Positions 51,693-60,131 of a stretch of DNA of 64,000 bases are shown piece by piece. Below the pieces are notes generated by a model, which was not told where the DNA came from, made no database searches, and worked only from the letters and a program-made list of their open reading frames with translations. The position numbers and the translations under genes are program-made. Positions within the stretch are counted from its first letter, which is position 1, and every line of letters starts with the position of its first letter. This DNA is from Leadbetterella byssophila_A (GTDB lineage Bacteria > Bacteroidota > Bacteroidia > Cytophagales > Spirosomataceae), in assembly GCA_040394735.1 (NCBI GenBank), contig JBEBRR010000011.1:8620-72619 (forward strand). The letters are read 5' to 3'.

Positions 51693-53636
51693 ATGTCATC
51701 GTACTGCAATTCGTTAACCGGCTATTCCCGGCGTATTACTAATCCCGTAATGGTTGGTGATCTGGGAATAGGCTCGGATTTCCCCATCCGTATCCAGTCT
51801 ATGACTACCGTAGATACCATGGATACTGCGGGGTCCGTGGCCCAGACCATCCGGATGATCGAAAGCGGCTGTGAGCTGGTAAGAATTACGGCTCCCAGCG
51901 TCAAGGAGGCGCAAAACCTGGAAAATATCCGGCGTGAGCTGCGGGCGGCAGGCTTCCATATACCCCTGGTGGCCGACATCCACTTCACCCCCAATGCCGC
52001 CGAGCTGGCAGCAAGAATTGTGGAAAAGGTGCGGATCAACCCGGGAAACTACGCCGACAGGAAGCGTTTTGAGCATATTGAATATACCGATGCATCGTAC
52101 GCCTCCGAATTGCAGCGGATCCGGGAAAGATTTGTGCCCCTGGTACGGATCTGCAAGGAATACGGCACCGCCATGCGGATAGGCACCAATCACGGCTCTT
52201 TATCCGACCGGATCCTGAGCCGGTACGGAGACACCCCTGCGGGCATGGTGGAATCAGCCCTGGAGTTTCTGAAGATCTGCGAAGACGAGAATTATTATAA
52301 CGTGGTGCTGTCCATGAAGTCTTCGAACCCCCAGGTGATGGTTCATGCCTACCGCCTGCTTTCGCAAAGGCTTGCCGAAGAAAATCTGAAGCCCTACCCC
52401 CTGCACCTCGGTGTGACCGAAGCCGGCGAAGGAGAAGACGGCCGGATCAAGTCGTCAATGGGCATAGGCACCCTGCTGGAAGACGGCCTGGGCGACACCG
52501 TGCGGGTGAGCCTCACTGAAGATCCGGAATTTGAAGCGCCTGTAGCAGAAGCGCTGGTCAGGCGCTATTCTGGCAACCCCGCCAATTATGAACTTCCGGA
52601 GGCTCATGAAGAGGTGCTGCACCCTTTTAGCTATAAAAAAAGAATAACAGCCGAGGTAGCCAACCTGGGCGGATCGAACGTTCCCCGCGTGATTGCCGAT
52701 TATTCTGCTTATGAACAGGTGGAGATCGACTACCTGAAAAATATCGGGCATTTCTACCTGCCCCTGCCGGATAAATGGAAAATGAACGACCTGGGTGCCG
52801 ACTATATTTATTCAGGCAGCCGGCCTATCTCTTTTATGCTTCCCAACGGGCTCAGGGAGATTCTCGATTTCCAGGCATGGGCACAGCATCCCGATAAGGT
52901 GAATAAGCTGCCGCTTTTTGAGCTGAATGAATATATGCAGACGAAAGAGAGGCACCCGGTGCTGAACTTTGTCCGTGTCGATGTATCGGGATGGACGGAG
53001 ATGACAACATCCAGGCTTGCAGAAATAGAAAACGGGGTAATGATACTGCACTCCTCCCGGCCCAACTGCTTCCAGGAACTCCGGAGTATTTTATCGGGGA
53101 TTGTCGATGCAGATATCCGCCTGCCGGTTGTTTTCAGCCGGCATTACCCGGGAGAAAACCCGGAAGATATCCAGCTGAAGGCGGCTACCGACATTGGCGG
53201 ACTGTTTCTCGAAGGCTTTGGCGACGGACTTATGCTGTCAGGCTCAGCCGATACCAGGGCTATTAACAGCCTCGGCTTCGGGATTCTGCAGGCTGCCAGA
53301 ACCCGGATCTCCAAAACAGAATACATTTCCTGCCCCTCATGCGGCCGTACATTATTTGACCTCCAGGAAACCACGGCCATGATCCGGAAGCGCACTGACC
53401 ACCTCAAAGGCATTAAAATCGGCATCATGGGCTGTATTGTGAACGGTCCGGGAGAAATGGCCGATGCAGATTACGGTTATGTGGGAATAGGAAAGGATAA
53501 AATATCGTTATACAGGGGACAAACGGTGGTGAAACGGTCAGTTTCTTCCCTGAATGCCGTGGATGAGCTCATCAACCTGATCCGGGAAGACGGGAACTGG
53601 GTGGAGCCGGAGGAGAAGCTGACAGTGAACAACTAA
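51693..53636 (+). CDS. ispG: 4-hydroxy-3-methylbut-2-enyl diphosphate synthase (long form)
   Basis: A 647-residue IspG/GcpE of the non-mevalonate isoprenoid pathway. The N-terminal TIM barrel has FPIRIQSMTTVDTMD and LVADIHFTPNAAELAAR. The C-terminal 4Fe-4S domain carries C547 and C550 (SCPSCGRT) and C581 (GCIVNGPGE, with E588). Between them is the large extra domain found in Bacteroidota, Chlamydia and plant enzymes; short forms are about 370-400 residues. The last codons (LTVNN) and the stop fall in a degenerate CAGTGAA repeat tract. Confidence 0.95.
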   Translation: MSSYCNSLTGYSRRITNPVMVGDLGIGSDFPIRIQSMTTVDTMDTAGSVAQTIRMIESGCELVRITAPSVKEAQNLENIRRELRAAGFHIPLVADIHFTPNAAELAARIVEKVRINPGNYADRKRFEHIEYTDASYASELQRIRERFVPLVRICKEYGTAMRIGTNHGSLSDRILSRYGDTPAGMVESALEFLKICEDENYYNVVLSMKSSNPQVMVHAYRLLSQRLAEENLKPYPLHLGVTEAGEGEDGRIKSSMGIGTLLEDGLGDTVRVSLTEDPEFEAPVAEALVRRYSGNPANYELPEAHEEVLHPFSYKKRITAEVANLGGSNVPRVIADYSAYEQVEIDYLKNIGHFYLPLPDKWKMNDLGADYIYSGSRPISFMLPNGLREILDFQAWAQHPDKVNKLPLFELNEYMQTKERHPVLNFVRVDVSGWTEMTTSRLAEIENGVMILHSSRPNCFQELRSILSGIVDADIRLPVVFSRHYPGENPEDIQLKAATDIGGLFLEGFGDGLMLSGSADTRAINSLGFGILQAARTRISKTEYISCPSCGRTLFDLQETTAMIRKRTDHLKGIKIGIMGCIVNGPGEMADADYGYVGIGKDKISLYRGQTVVKRSVSSLNAVDELINLIREDGNWVEPEEKLTVNN

Positions 53637-53657
53637 CAGTGAAAAGTGAACAGTTAA
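53622..53657. repeat. Degenerate CAGTGAA repeats at ispG 3' end
   Basis: CAGTGAAC (53623-53630), CAGTGAAA (53637-53644) and AGTGAAC (53645-53651), followed by AGTTAAGAACG, form an irregular tandem tract. It spans the ispG stop codon and the start of the next spacer. Confidence 0.5.
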
Positions 53658-53680
53658 GAACGTTTAAAAAAGTGATTATC

Positions 53681-53872
53681 ATGGGAAAGATCGTTGAGTT
53701 ATTAAAGGTAGGGCCGGTATTTCAGTATTTCGGCCGGGTCTTTACAAAAGATAAGGAAGGGAAATACCCTTCCAGCAGCAACCTGAAGATCATGCACGGT
53801 ATTAACCGGATCTCTATTGTTATGTTTGGCATTGCCCTGATTGTGATGGCCGTCCGCTATTTTACGCGCTGA
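53681..53872 (+). CDS. Small membrane protein, DUF6728-like
   Basis: A 63-residue protein beginning MGKIVELLKVGPVFQYFGRVF. A short basic, proline-containing loop (KDKEGKYPSSSNLKIMHGINR) precedes one membrane segment (ISIVMFGIALIVMAVRYF). The form matches small Bacteroidota proteins I associate with DUF6728; the name is tentative. ATG 53681 is favoured over a frame start at 53639 that lies in repeat sequence. It overlaps the next gene by one base (TGATG), so it belongs to a small three-gene operon. Confidence 0.7.
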   Translation: MGKIVELLKVGPVFQYFGRVFTKDKEGKYPSSSNLKIMHGINRISIVMFGIALIVMAVRYFTR

Positions 53873-54219
53873 TGAATATCGAGGATCTAAGAGATTTTTG
53901 CCTGGGCTTTAAGGGGGTCACCGAGGAAACGCCTTTCGGGCCTGAAACCCTTGTGTACAAGGTGATGGGAAAAATTTATGCCCTGCTTCCGCTGGATACG
54001 GAATTTCCGCAGATTGCCCTGAAAAATACACCCTCAAAAAATGAGTTTCTCAGAAATGAATATTCATACATCAATACGGCTTACCATCTGAATAAAGTCC
54101 ACTGGGTTTCCATTGATAATACACTGAAAAACCCGGCACTCACCCGTGAGCTCATTGCTGAATCCTACGAACTGGTCAGGAAAGCCCTGCCCAAAAAATT
54201 ACAGGCTGAGCTGGAGTAA
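53872..54219 (+). CDS. MmcQ/YjbR-family DNA-binding-like protein
   Basis: A 115-residue MmcQ/YjbR protein (CyaY-like fold). It starts NIEDLRDFCLGFKGVTEETPFGPETLVYKVMGKIYALLP and contains IALKNTP, SYINTAYHLNKVHWVSID and LIAESYELVRKALPKK, all standard for the family. DNA binding has been proposed from one member's structure, but the biological role is unknown. It is linked to neighbours by one-base overlaps at both ends. Confidence 0.9.
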   Translation: MNIEDLRDFCLGFKGVTEETPFGPETLVYKVMGKIYALLPLDTEFPQIALKNTPSKNEFLRNEYSYINTAYHLNKVHWVSIDNTLKNPALTRELIAESYELVRKALPKKLQAELE

Positions 54220-54599
54220 TGAACCACCTCTTTGTTTACGGTACACTGATGTTCAGCTACCCGGAAAACCCGCACAGGGAACTCCTGGAGAAGCACTGCT
54301 GCGCGCGCTTCGACGGATGGTGCAGGGGGGAGCTCTATACCCTGAAAAAATACCCGGCCATGATTTCCGGCAGTGAAAAAGTATATGGAGAAATACTTCA
54401 GCTGCAAAATGTGCAGGAGCTGTTCAGCGTACTGGATGACTATGAGGGCTTTTACCCCGGAGCACCTGAAAAATCGCACTATCTCCGTGTAAAAACCGAC
54501 GCGTTTACCCATGGAAATATTTCATATCCCTGCTGGACTTATTTCTACAACCGGCCTGTAAATCACCTGAAAAAGCTAAATTCCGGGAGATTTTTCTAA
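54219..54599 (+). CDS. Gamma-glutamylcyclotransferase-like protein
   Basis: A 126-residue AIG2/GGCT-fold protein. The substrate loop LFVYGTLMFSYPENP is typical, and the catalytic Glu lies in VLDDYEGFYPG. KVYGEILQLQN and YPCWTYFYNRP match the family. Members cyclise gamma-glutamyl amines or amino acids to 5-oxoproline; the exact substrate is unknown. It overlaps the previous gene by one base (TAATG). It lies about 2.3 kb from the amidoligase cluster that could make gamma-glutamyl bonds, but no operon link exists. Confidence 0.87.
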   Translation: MNHLFVYGTLMFSYPENPHRELLEKHCCARFDGWCRGELYTLKKYPAMISGSEKVYGEILQLQNVQELFSVLDDYEGFYPGAPEKSHYLRVKTDAFTHGNISYPCWTYFYNRPVNHLKKLNSGRFF

Positions 54600-54639
54600 A
54601 AAAAGTAATTTGTTCAAATGATTGTATAGGTATAAAGTC

Positions 54640-54647
54640 TATATTTG
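54640..54647 (+). promoter_or_regulatory. -7 box TATATTTG upstream of OmpA-like gene
   Basis: Exact TAnnTTTG match, 35 bp before the ATG at 54683. A TTG at 54622-54624 is only 15 bp upstream, so the -33 element is poor. Confidence 0.5.
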
Positions 54648-54682
54648 TAAATTCTTATACCTTATAAAAAATAGAATTTATC

Positions 54683-55585
54683 ATGGGAGTTACAAAGAAA
54701 CTAATTTACACTTTGCTGGTAGGTCTTGCATTTACTTCGTGTGTGTCCAAAAAGAAATTTGCCGGCCTTCAGTCTGAATTAGCCAGTACTAAAGCTGATT
54801 TGGAAAGAAGAGGCGAATTAGTAAATGATTTCAAGAACAAACTGGTAGCCTGCGAGCAGGAGCGTGACAGAGCTACGGCCAACTCGTCACAAAAAGATAA
54901 CCAGATTTCTGATCTGAAAGCACAGATTGATGACCTGAGAAAGGTAAGAGATTCGCAGATGGAGCAGGTAGGTGGCTTAACCGTACTTAACCAGTCGGCT
55001 AATGAAAACATCAACCGCACTTTGTCTCAATTAGAGAAGAAAGACAAATACATCAACCTCCTTCAGGCGGCCAAATCCAAAGCAGATTCTATGAACCTGG
55101 CCTTAGCGGTTAACCTGAAAGCCGCACTGAAAGAAGGTCTTGATGATACAGACGTGGAAGTAAAAGTAGACAAAACCGTTGTTATGGTGAACCTGTCTGA
55201 CAAGATGCTGTTTACTTCCGGAAGCTATAAAATCTCTCCGAGAGCTCATTCGGTTCTGGAGAAAGTAGCTGCTATCATCAAGTCACGTCCTGATCTGGAA
55301 GTGATGGTGGAAGGATATACCGATAACGTAAGCATCAATACCGCCTGTATTGAAGACAACTGGGATCTGAGCGTGAAAAGATCTACTTCCGTTGTAAGGA
55401 CACTGCAGACCCGTTTCGGAGTAGATCCTAACAAGATCATCGCTGCCGGTAGAGGTGAGTACAATACACTTGCTTCCAACAGCACGCCGGAAGGTCGCTC
55501 AACCAACAGAAGAACAAGAATCATCCTGATGCCAAAACTGGATCAGTTCTATGATCTGCTTAACCCGGATAATGTAGGTAAGTAA
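54683..55585 (+). CDS. OmpA-family peptidoglycan-binding lipoprotein
   Basis: A 300-residue lipoprotein (lipobox AFTSC, Cys20). A coiled coil follows (about 27-130; ASTKADLERRGELVNDFKNKLVACEQERDR), then an OmpA C-terminal domain (about 165-290). Peptidoglycan-binding residues are in EVMVEGYTDNVSIN and DLSVKRSTSVVRTLQ, and NRRTRIILMPK ends the domain. It anchors the outer membrane to the cell wall. It is a single-gene unit with an exact -7 box and a strong terminator, and A+T-lean, frequently used codons suggest high expression. Confidence 0.93.
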   Translation: MGVTKKLIYTLLVGLAFTSCVSKKKFAGLQSELASTKADLERRGELVNDFKNKLVACEQERDRATANSSQKDNQISDLKAQIDDLRKVRDSQMEQVGGLTVLNQSANENINRTLSQLEKKDKYINLLQAAKSKADSMNLALAVNLKAALKEGLDDTDVEVKVDKTVVMVNLSDKMLFTSGSYKISPRAHSVLEKVAAIIKSRPDLEVMVEGYTDNVSINTACIEDNWDLSVKRSTSVVRTLQTRFGVDPNKIIAAGRGEYNTLASNSTPEGRSTNRRTRIILMPKLDQFYDLLNPDNVGK

Positions 55586-55600
55586 TCCGGTAATGCATAA

Positions 55601-55634
55601 AAAAGAGAGAGCCGCTGACGCGGCTCTCTCTTTT
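55601..55634. terminator. Bidirectional intrinsic terminator
   Basis: A perfect 15-bp stem (AAAAGAGAGAGCCGC at 55601-55615, its complement at 55620-55634) with a TGAC loop. T-runs flank it on both strands, so it can stop the OmpA-like gene from the left and the tail-bearing NTF2-like gene from the right. Confidence 0.9.
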
Positions 55635-55689
55635 TTGTTCACGTATGGCCTGGTTTGACAGGAAAACCTGCGCTCAGACCTTTTGTGAA

Positions 55690-56256
55690 TTATTTCGCTT
55701 TAGCGGCTGCTTTAGGAGTTGCTGCTTTCTTAACCGTAGCGGCTTTTACCTTAGGAGCGGCTTCCGCTTTAGGGGCTTTCTCCACTTTAGGAGCGGCTTT
55801 CTCTGCCTTAGGTGCTGCCGCTTTCTTATCTGCTGCCGGTGCAGTGGCCTTTTTAGGAGCTGCCGATTTTTTCTTAGTCTCGTCTTTCACCAGCGACTTT
55901 TTCAGTTCAGCGTAATCCTGGTTGGAATAAAATTCGGAAACCACCAGGTTATCTTTCCACTTCCGGATAATCACTTCATCCCACTGAAACTTTTCTCCCG
56001 AGTTCTTACTGAAAATAAACCGGAAACTGGAATACGAGGTGTCTCCGTCTATAAAGCTATCGAAAAGTGAAATTTCTTCGGCCTTTGTAAATTCATTAAA
56101 AAAGCCTTCAAGCAAAGCCCTCTTTTCGGCCTTCGAAGTGGTTTTATTCCCCCCTTCATCGGAAGTCACCACATCATCTCTAAAATACGTATCAAATGCT
56201 TCTACAATCTTCCCTTCTTTAACCAACTTATCCAATTTAGACAGCGTAACTTTCAT
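55690..56256 (-). CDS. NTF2/SnoaL-like protein with histone-H1-like Lys/Ala/Pro tail
   Basis: A 188-residue protein. Residues 1-120 look like an NTF2/SnoaL-fold domain (LVKEGKIVEAFDTYFRDDVV, IISLFDSFIDGD-type beta turns, QWDEVIIRKWKDNLVVSEFY). Residues 124-188 are a tail of Lys, Ala and Pro repeats (APKKATAPAADKKAAAPKAE and similar), close in composition to bacterial histone-H1-like proteins. No enzyme residues are evident. ATG 56256 is chosen because a longer frame to 56445 includes unrelated hydrophobic residues upstream of the promoter. It is divergent from trxA. Confidence 0.75.
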   Translation of the reverse strand: MKVTLSKLDKLVKEGKIVEAFDTYFRDDVVTSDEGGNKTTSKAEKRALLEGFFNEFTKAEEISLFDSFIDGDTSYSSFRFIFSKNSGEKFQWDEVIIRKWKDNLVVSEFYSNQDYAELKKSLVKDETKKKSAAPKKATAPAADKKAAAPKAEKAAPKVEKAPKAEAAPKVKAATVKKAATPKAAAKAK

Positions 56257-56287
56257 ATTTATTAATTTAATTATTTGAAAATTTTCG

Positions 56288-56295
56288 CAAAAATA
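56288..56295 (-). promoter_or_regulatory. -7 box TATTTTTG for the tail-bearing NTF2-like gene
   Basis: Exact minus-strand TAnnTTTG, 31 bp before the ATG at 56256. No TTTG at the -33 spacing. Its presence also argues against the longer upstream start. Confidence 0.5.
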
Positions 56296-56366
56296 GAGGA
56301 TTAAATTTGAACTTTCCGCATAAACACCTAAAAATCTGCCTATTACAAACAAAGGAACTAAAAGCG

Positions 56367-56374
56367 TACTTTTG
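56367..56374 (+). promoter_or_regulatory. -7 box TACTTTTG upstream of trxA
   Basis: Exact TAnnTTTG, 36 bp before the trxA ATG. A clear -33 TTTG is absent. It stands 72 bp from the divergent -7 box on the other strand. Confidence 0.5.
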
Positions 56375-56410
56375 TTTGTTCTAACATCAGTAAAATAAAT
56401 AATTGTAAAA

Positions 56411-56734
56411 ATGGCGAAAAACGCAATAGAAGTTACAGACAACAACTTTCAGGATATAATAAATTCTGACAAGCCTGTTTTAGTAGATTTTTGGGCTGAA
56501 TGGTGCGGACCATGTAAAATGATAGGTCCTGTGGTGGAAGAAATAGCCGGAGAATACAGCGAAAAGGCAGTAGTTGGTAAAATGGATGTGGATGCCAACA
56601 GCACCATTCCTGCTCAATTCGGGATACGTTCCATTCCTACATTGATGATTTTCAAAGGTGGAGAACTGGTAGATAAGATTGTAGGGGCTGTGCCTAAGCA
56701 TGTACTGGTTCAGAAGCTGGATGCAGCTATATAA
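56411..56734 (+). CDS. trxA: Thioredoxin
   Basis: A 107-residue thioredoxin with the redox motif WCGPC (W31, C32, P34, C35) in LVDFWAEWCGPCKMIGPV, the cis-Pro loop IRSIPTLMIFKGGE and the final GAVPKHVLVQKLD. It is a general cytosolic disulfide reductant. It has its own promoter and is followed by a nested hairpin. Length and motifs match the family fully. Confidence 0.97.
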   Translation: MAKNAIEVTDNNFQDIINSDKPVLVDFWAEWCGPCKMIGPVVEEIAGEYSEKAVVGKMDVDANSTIPAQFGIRSIPTLMIFKGGELVDKIVGAVPKHVLVQKLDAAI

Positions 56735-56753
56735 TAATGATATACAATTCTGC

Positions 56754-56802
56754 CCGCCTGTGCTGACAGTTCCCGGTCTCCGGGTGCAGACAGCACAGGC
56801 GG
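56754..56802. terminator. Nested hairpin after trxA
   Basis: CCGCCTGTGCTG (56754-56765) pairs perfectly with CAGCACAGGCGG (56791-56802); inside it CCCGG (56772-56776) pairs with CCGGG (56780-56784). Only TACTTTT follows, so as an intrinsic terminator it is unusual but well placed between convergent trxA and the aminotransferase gene. Confidence 0.55.
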
Positions 56803-56874
56803 TACTTTTCAAATACCATCCCAAACGGGTGAAGCCTGCCGGCAGAACTACCTGAATTCAGGTAAAAATCTTCT

Positions 56875-58068
56875 CTACAGCTTTTTTACCGAAAGAATAA
56901 TTTCTTCGAGTTCATCTATTTCTTTATCACTGATATTCAATGGCGGGGTAATCCGCATCGAATTATCACAATATAAAAACCAGTCAGTAATTACCCCAAG
57001 GCTGATATAGCGGTCAATATAGGCTTTCAACATTCCGAAGTCGGTAAATTCGGCAGCCAGCATCAGGCCTTCCCCCCTCACCTCTTTTACTTCCGGATGC
57101 CTTTCAAAAATGTGACGGATACGTTGTCCCTTTCTCCTGACTTCCTCCAGCTCGATCTCCTCCTGCAGCACCTGCAGGCTGGCCAGGCCGGAGGCACAGG
57201 AAACCGGGTTACCGCCATATGTGGTAATGTGCCCGAGAATAGGGTTTTCCCGGAAGACCGACATAATCTCCCGCGGAGCCATAAATGCCCCGAGAGGGAG
57301 CCCGCCACCCAATGCCTTGGCTGACAGCACAATGTCCGGCGCAAAACCGTATTTTTCCATGGCCCAGGTATAGCCGGTACGCCCGAGACCCGTCTGAATT
57401 TCATCAAAAATCAATAATGTGCCCGTCTCCCGGCATCTTTGCGCCAGCGCTTTCATAAAGGCCGGCTCGGTGATCCTTATCCCCGATTCGGCACCTATGG
57501 GCTCAATGATCACCGCTGCTGTCCTGTCAGTGATCTTCTCCATAGCCTCTGCCTCATTTCTTTCTATCTTCCCGATATCCGGCAGCAAAGGCCGGAAATT
57601 CCGCCGGAAATGTTCTTCTCCCAACGACAGCGCCCCCTGCGTGGAACCGTGGTATGAATTACGGCAGGCAATAATTTGACTTTTCCCCGTGTACCGTTTG
57701 GCTAGCTTCATAGCGCCCTCTACTGCCTCAGCGCCTGAGTTGGTAAAGAAAACATTGTCTATCTCCTCCCCCCGGTGTGTGATAATCATCGTTTTCAGCA
57801 GCTCTACAGCCAGCTGCACCTGGGGAGATTGCACAAATTCGCCATAAACCATCTGGTGCATGTACTTATCCAGCTGGTCTTTAATGGCCTGCACCACACG
57901 GGGGTGCCTGTGCCCTGCATTACTTACTGAAATTCCTGAAATGAGATCCAGGTATTTCCGGCCCTCCCGGTCAAACAAAAAACTCCCCTCGGCTGAAGCA
58001 AACTCAAGAGCTAAGGGGAATTCCGAGGTCTGGGCTATATTATTTAAAAAGAGCTGTCTTAAATTCAT
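56875..58068 (-). CDS. Class-III aminotransferase (ArgD/acetylornithine-like)
   Basis: A 397-residue PLP aminotransferase. The Schiff-base lysine is K251 in DIVLSAKALGGGLPLGAF. VFFTNSGAEAVEGAMKLAKRYTGK, NSYHGSTQGALSLG and FDEIQTGLGRTG match the family. The relatives include acetylornithine, ornithine and 4-aminobutyrate aminotransferases; substrate choice cannot be read off. The start overlaps the upstream ATP-grasp-like gene by one base, so it belongs at the end of the amidoligase operon, although many Bacteroidota may carry this gene elsewhere. Confidence 0.9.
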   Translation of the reverse strand: MNLRQLFLNNIAQTSEFPLALEFASAEGSFLFDREGRKYLDLISGISVSNAGHRHPRVVQAIKDQLDKYMHQMVYGEFVQSPQVQLAVELLKTMIITHRGEEIDNVFFTNSGAEAVEGAMKLAKRYTGKSQIIACRNSYHGSTQGALSLGEEHFRRNFRPLLPDIGKIERNEAEAMEKITDRTAAVIIEPIGAESGIRITEPAFMKALAQRCRETGTLLIFDEIQTGLGRTGYTWAMEKYGFAPDIVLSAKALGGGLPLGAFMAPREIMSVFRENPILGHITTYGGNPVSCASGLASLQVLQEEIELEEVRRKGQRIRHIFERHPEVKEVRGEGLMLAAEFTDFGMLKAYIDRYISLGVITDWFLYCDNSMRITPPLNISDKEIDELEEIILSVKKL

Positions 58069-59267
58069 TAATTGGTTTCGTAGAATCCTATACTTCCTCC
58101 CACCCAGTCAAAATCTTTATTAAAATCCACACCAATCATTTTTCCCCGGCTTAAGCGGGCCAGGTTGGTCACCAGCCTGGGCCGGTCAGACCCGTCCGGC
58201 CAGATGGCCAGTAAACGGATCTCGCACTTGATCTTGTCGCCCCTGGTATCCTCAATACAGGGCTCATAGGTTATTTTCCTCTGCAAAAGATAATTTTCAG
58301 GGTCCTGTATCCGGGCAACATCCTCCGGCTTCACATCAATGATCACCCCGGCTCCTGCAAAACTGAAAAGCGGTTTCAGCACATAATTTTCCAGGTCTGC
58401 CGGTAAATCCTTAAAATCAGACAGGTAACGGCTTTCCGGAATATATTTCGACCTGAACAAAGGCAGGCTGAATTTAGACACCCTGTAAAACCAGTTCGGG
58501 TGAGAAACCCACTGCACCTCAGAAGCTTTATTAAAATCCACTTCCAGCTTAAGGTCGGGGAAATTCCGCTCCAGGTCGTCCATAATAAGGCGGTTATAGA
58601 TCCTTTCTATAGTGATCTTTTTCCCTCCTTCTTCGTAATAAAGTTCTGACCCTGAATTGCGTATCCGGGTGACACATACCGGCGCTATGCCCCACAGTTT
58701 GCGGGTAAGGGCAAAATCCAGCCGGGTTTTTTGCTGCTCCGGGTAAATTTCAAGCAGTATGGTATTTTCCGGCTGAGAGTTACCCAGGAGAAATTTTTTC
58801 ATCTCCTGCGTGTAGCTCATAGTATTCAGACGGTTAAAAAACTCCGAATAGCCCCGGTCCACATCAAAATGCTTTCTGAATTTTCCGGCCAGATAGGTCT
58901 GATATCCATAGAGTGAAGGGAAACCCTGCAGCTCGATCAGCTGCGGTTCATATTCCCCGTTTTCGCCGAGGGTAATTGCAAAATCTACCGCCAGGCATCC
59001 CGGTACCGGGTTCTCATGGTCTACCCAAAGCTTATCAGGTATGGCCCGCCGGGTCTGAGATATAAATTCAGGTTTCCGGATCTGGTCTACAATATCATTG
59101 AAGGCGGTCAGTACCTTGGCCTTGAGCTCACGCCCTATAAAAACCGGTGATTCAGCTACCCGGAAATCCAGCATATCCGGAAATTCCGTCCTGATCTCCC
59201 GCATCATCTGTTCGTACTTCTCATTAGAGAATGAGTTATTGAAGCGTTCTCTTATTTCTCTGACCAT
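58068..59267 (-). CDS. ATP-grasp-like protein, function unknown
   Basis: A 399-residue protein. The C-terminal half looks like an ATP-grasp domain: LENYVLKPLFSFAGAGVIIDV fits the ATP-binding Lys strand, then YLLQRKITYEPCIED, KCEIRLLAIWPDG and TNLARLSRGKMIGVDFN, the metal-binding end. The N-terminal half (about 1-200) is conserved-looking but unrecognised (CLAVDFAITLGENGEYEPQLIELQGFPSLYGYQ). ATP-grasp ligases join a carboxylate to an amine or thiol through an acyl phosphate. Overlaps: 16 bp with the amidotransferase gene, 1 bp with the aminotransferase gene. Confidence 0.7.
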   Translation of the reverse strand: MVREIRERFNNSFSNEKYEQMMREIRTEFPDMLDFRVAESPVFIGRELKAKVLTAFNDIVDQIRKPEFISQTRRAIPDKLWVDHENPVPGCLAVDFAITLGENGEYEPQLIELQGFPSLYGYQTYLAGKFRKHFDVDRGYSEFFNRLNTMSYTQEMKKFLLGNSQPENTILLEIYPEQQKTRLDFALTRKLWGIAPVCVTRIRNSGSELYYEEGGKKITIERIYNRLIMDDLERNFPDLKLEVDFNKASEVQWVSHPNWFYRVSKFSLPLFRSKYIPESRYLSDFKDLPADLENYVLKPLFSFAGAGVIIDVKPEDVARIQDPENYLLQRKITYEPCIEDTRGDKIKCEIRLLAIWPDGSDRPRLVTNLARLSRGKMIGVDFNKDFDWVGGSIGFYETN

Positions 59268-60109
59268 AGGGGTTCCAGCTTATGTTGAAATGCGATTTCC
59301 AGGAAAGTAGGAATGATAACCGCTTCGGTGAGCATAATTTTGTCAGGATCTTCCAGCGACTCCAGCATATTCTGTAATTTCTCTTCTCCGAAATTTTCAA
59401 TAACGGCCTTTTTCTTTTCTTCTTTCTGAAAATGCCGGTACATTCCTTCAGCATCAGCCTCCGGGTGGAACTGCGTTCCGAAAACCTCATCGGTAAAACG
59501 GATAGCCATGACCGCTCTTTCCAGATCAATATGAGGCCTCTCCTTTTCCAGGCAGAGAATCCTGGCTCCGAGAGTTTCAAAACGGTTATTATCGGGTTGA
59601 ACTACCTGGAAATCACGCGAGTCTACCGCCCAGAAAGGATTCTCAAGCCCCCTGAACAATACTTCCTCCTCCCCGCCTTCTACCACGTGCACGGGCATCA
59701 CCCCGAAAGAAGTAGATTTTCTGCGGGTGATCTGCGCCAGTTCGAAATACTGAACCAGCAGCTGGAAAGAATGACAGATAGCAAAAAAGAAAATCTTTTC
59801 GGGTTGTGTACGGTTATGTTCCAGGATATCCCCGACGAGCTTAAAGTATTCTTTTTCCCACACCGTATCTTCCAGCAGCGGACTGCCAGGTCCTCCGGAA
59901 GAAATATATACATCAAATGCATCATACGCGGGCAGCCTGTCGCCCTGCCTTACATCAAATACCTGGTAGTCCGTTTCCAGCTCTTTCCGCATGAAAAACT
60001 CTTCAATCAGGTATTTGATGCAACGCATACCTTCATTAGGTGCTCCGTTATTCATATCCAGAACTCCTATTCTAAAATTGCCCATTATCTTCTTTCCATT
60101 GGTCTGCAC
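59252..60109 (-). CDS. Class-I glutamine amidotransferase-like protein
   Basis: A 285-residue GATase1-fold protein. YISSGGPGSPL is the oxyanion strand. The nucleophile is C112 in FFAICHSFQLL, and the His/Glu pair is H215 and E217 in GTQFHPEAD. The elbow is AxCHS rather than the common GxCxG, so two glycines are replaced. The catalytic triad is complete, so glutamine hydrolysis or gamma-glutamyl hydrolysis is possible. A second ATG at 60085 (MGNFRIGVLDMN) is equally plausible. It sits between two ligase genes. Confidence 0.85.
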   Translation of the reverse strand: MQTNGKKIMGNFRIGVLDMNNGAPNEGMRCIKYLIEEFFMRKELETDYQVFDVRQGDRLPAYDAFDVYISSGGPGSPLLEDTVWEKEYFKLVGDILEHNRTQPEKIFFFAICHSFQLLVQYFELAQITRRKSTSFGVMPVHVVEGGEEEVLFRGLENPFWAVDSRDFQVVQPDNNRFETLGARILCLEKERPHIDLERAVMAIRFTDEVFGTQFHPEADAEGMYRHFQKEEKKKAVIENFGEEKLQNMLESLEDPDKIMLTEAVIIPTFLEIAFQHKLEPLWSEK

Positions 60110-60131
60110 CGCAAATTTCGGAAAAATTTGG

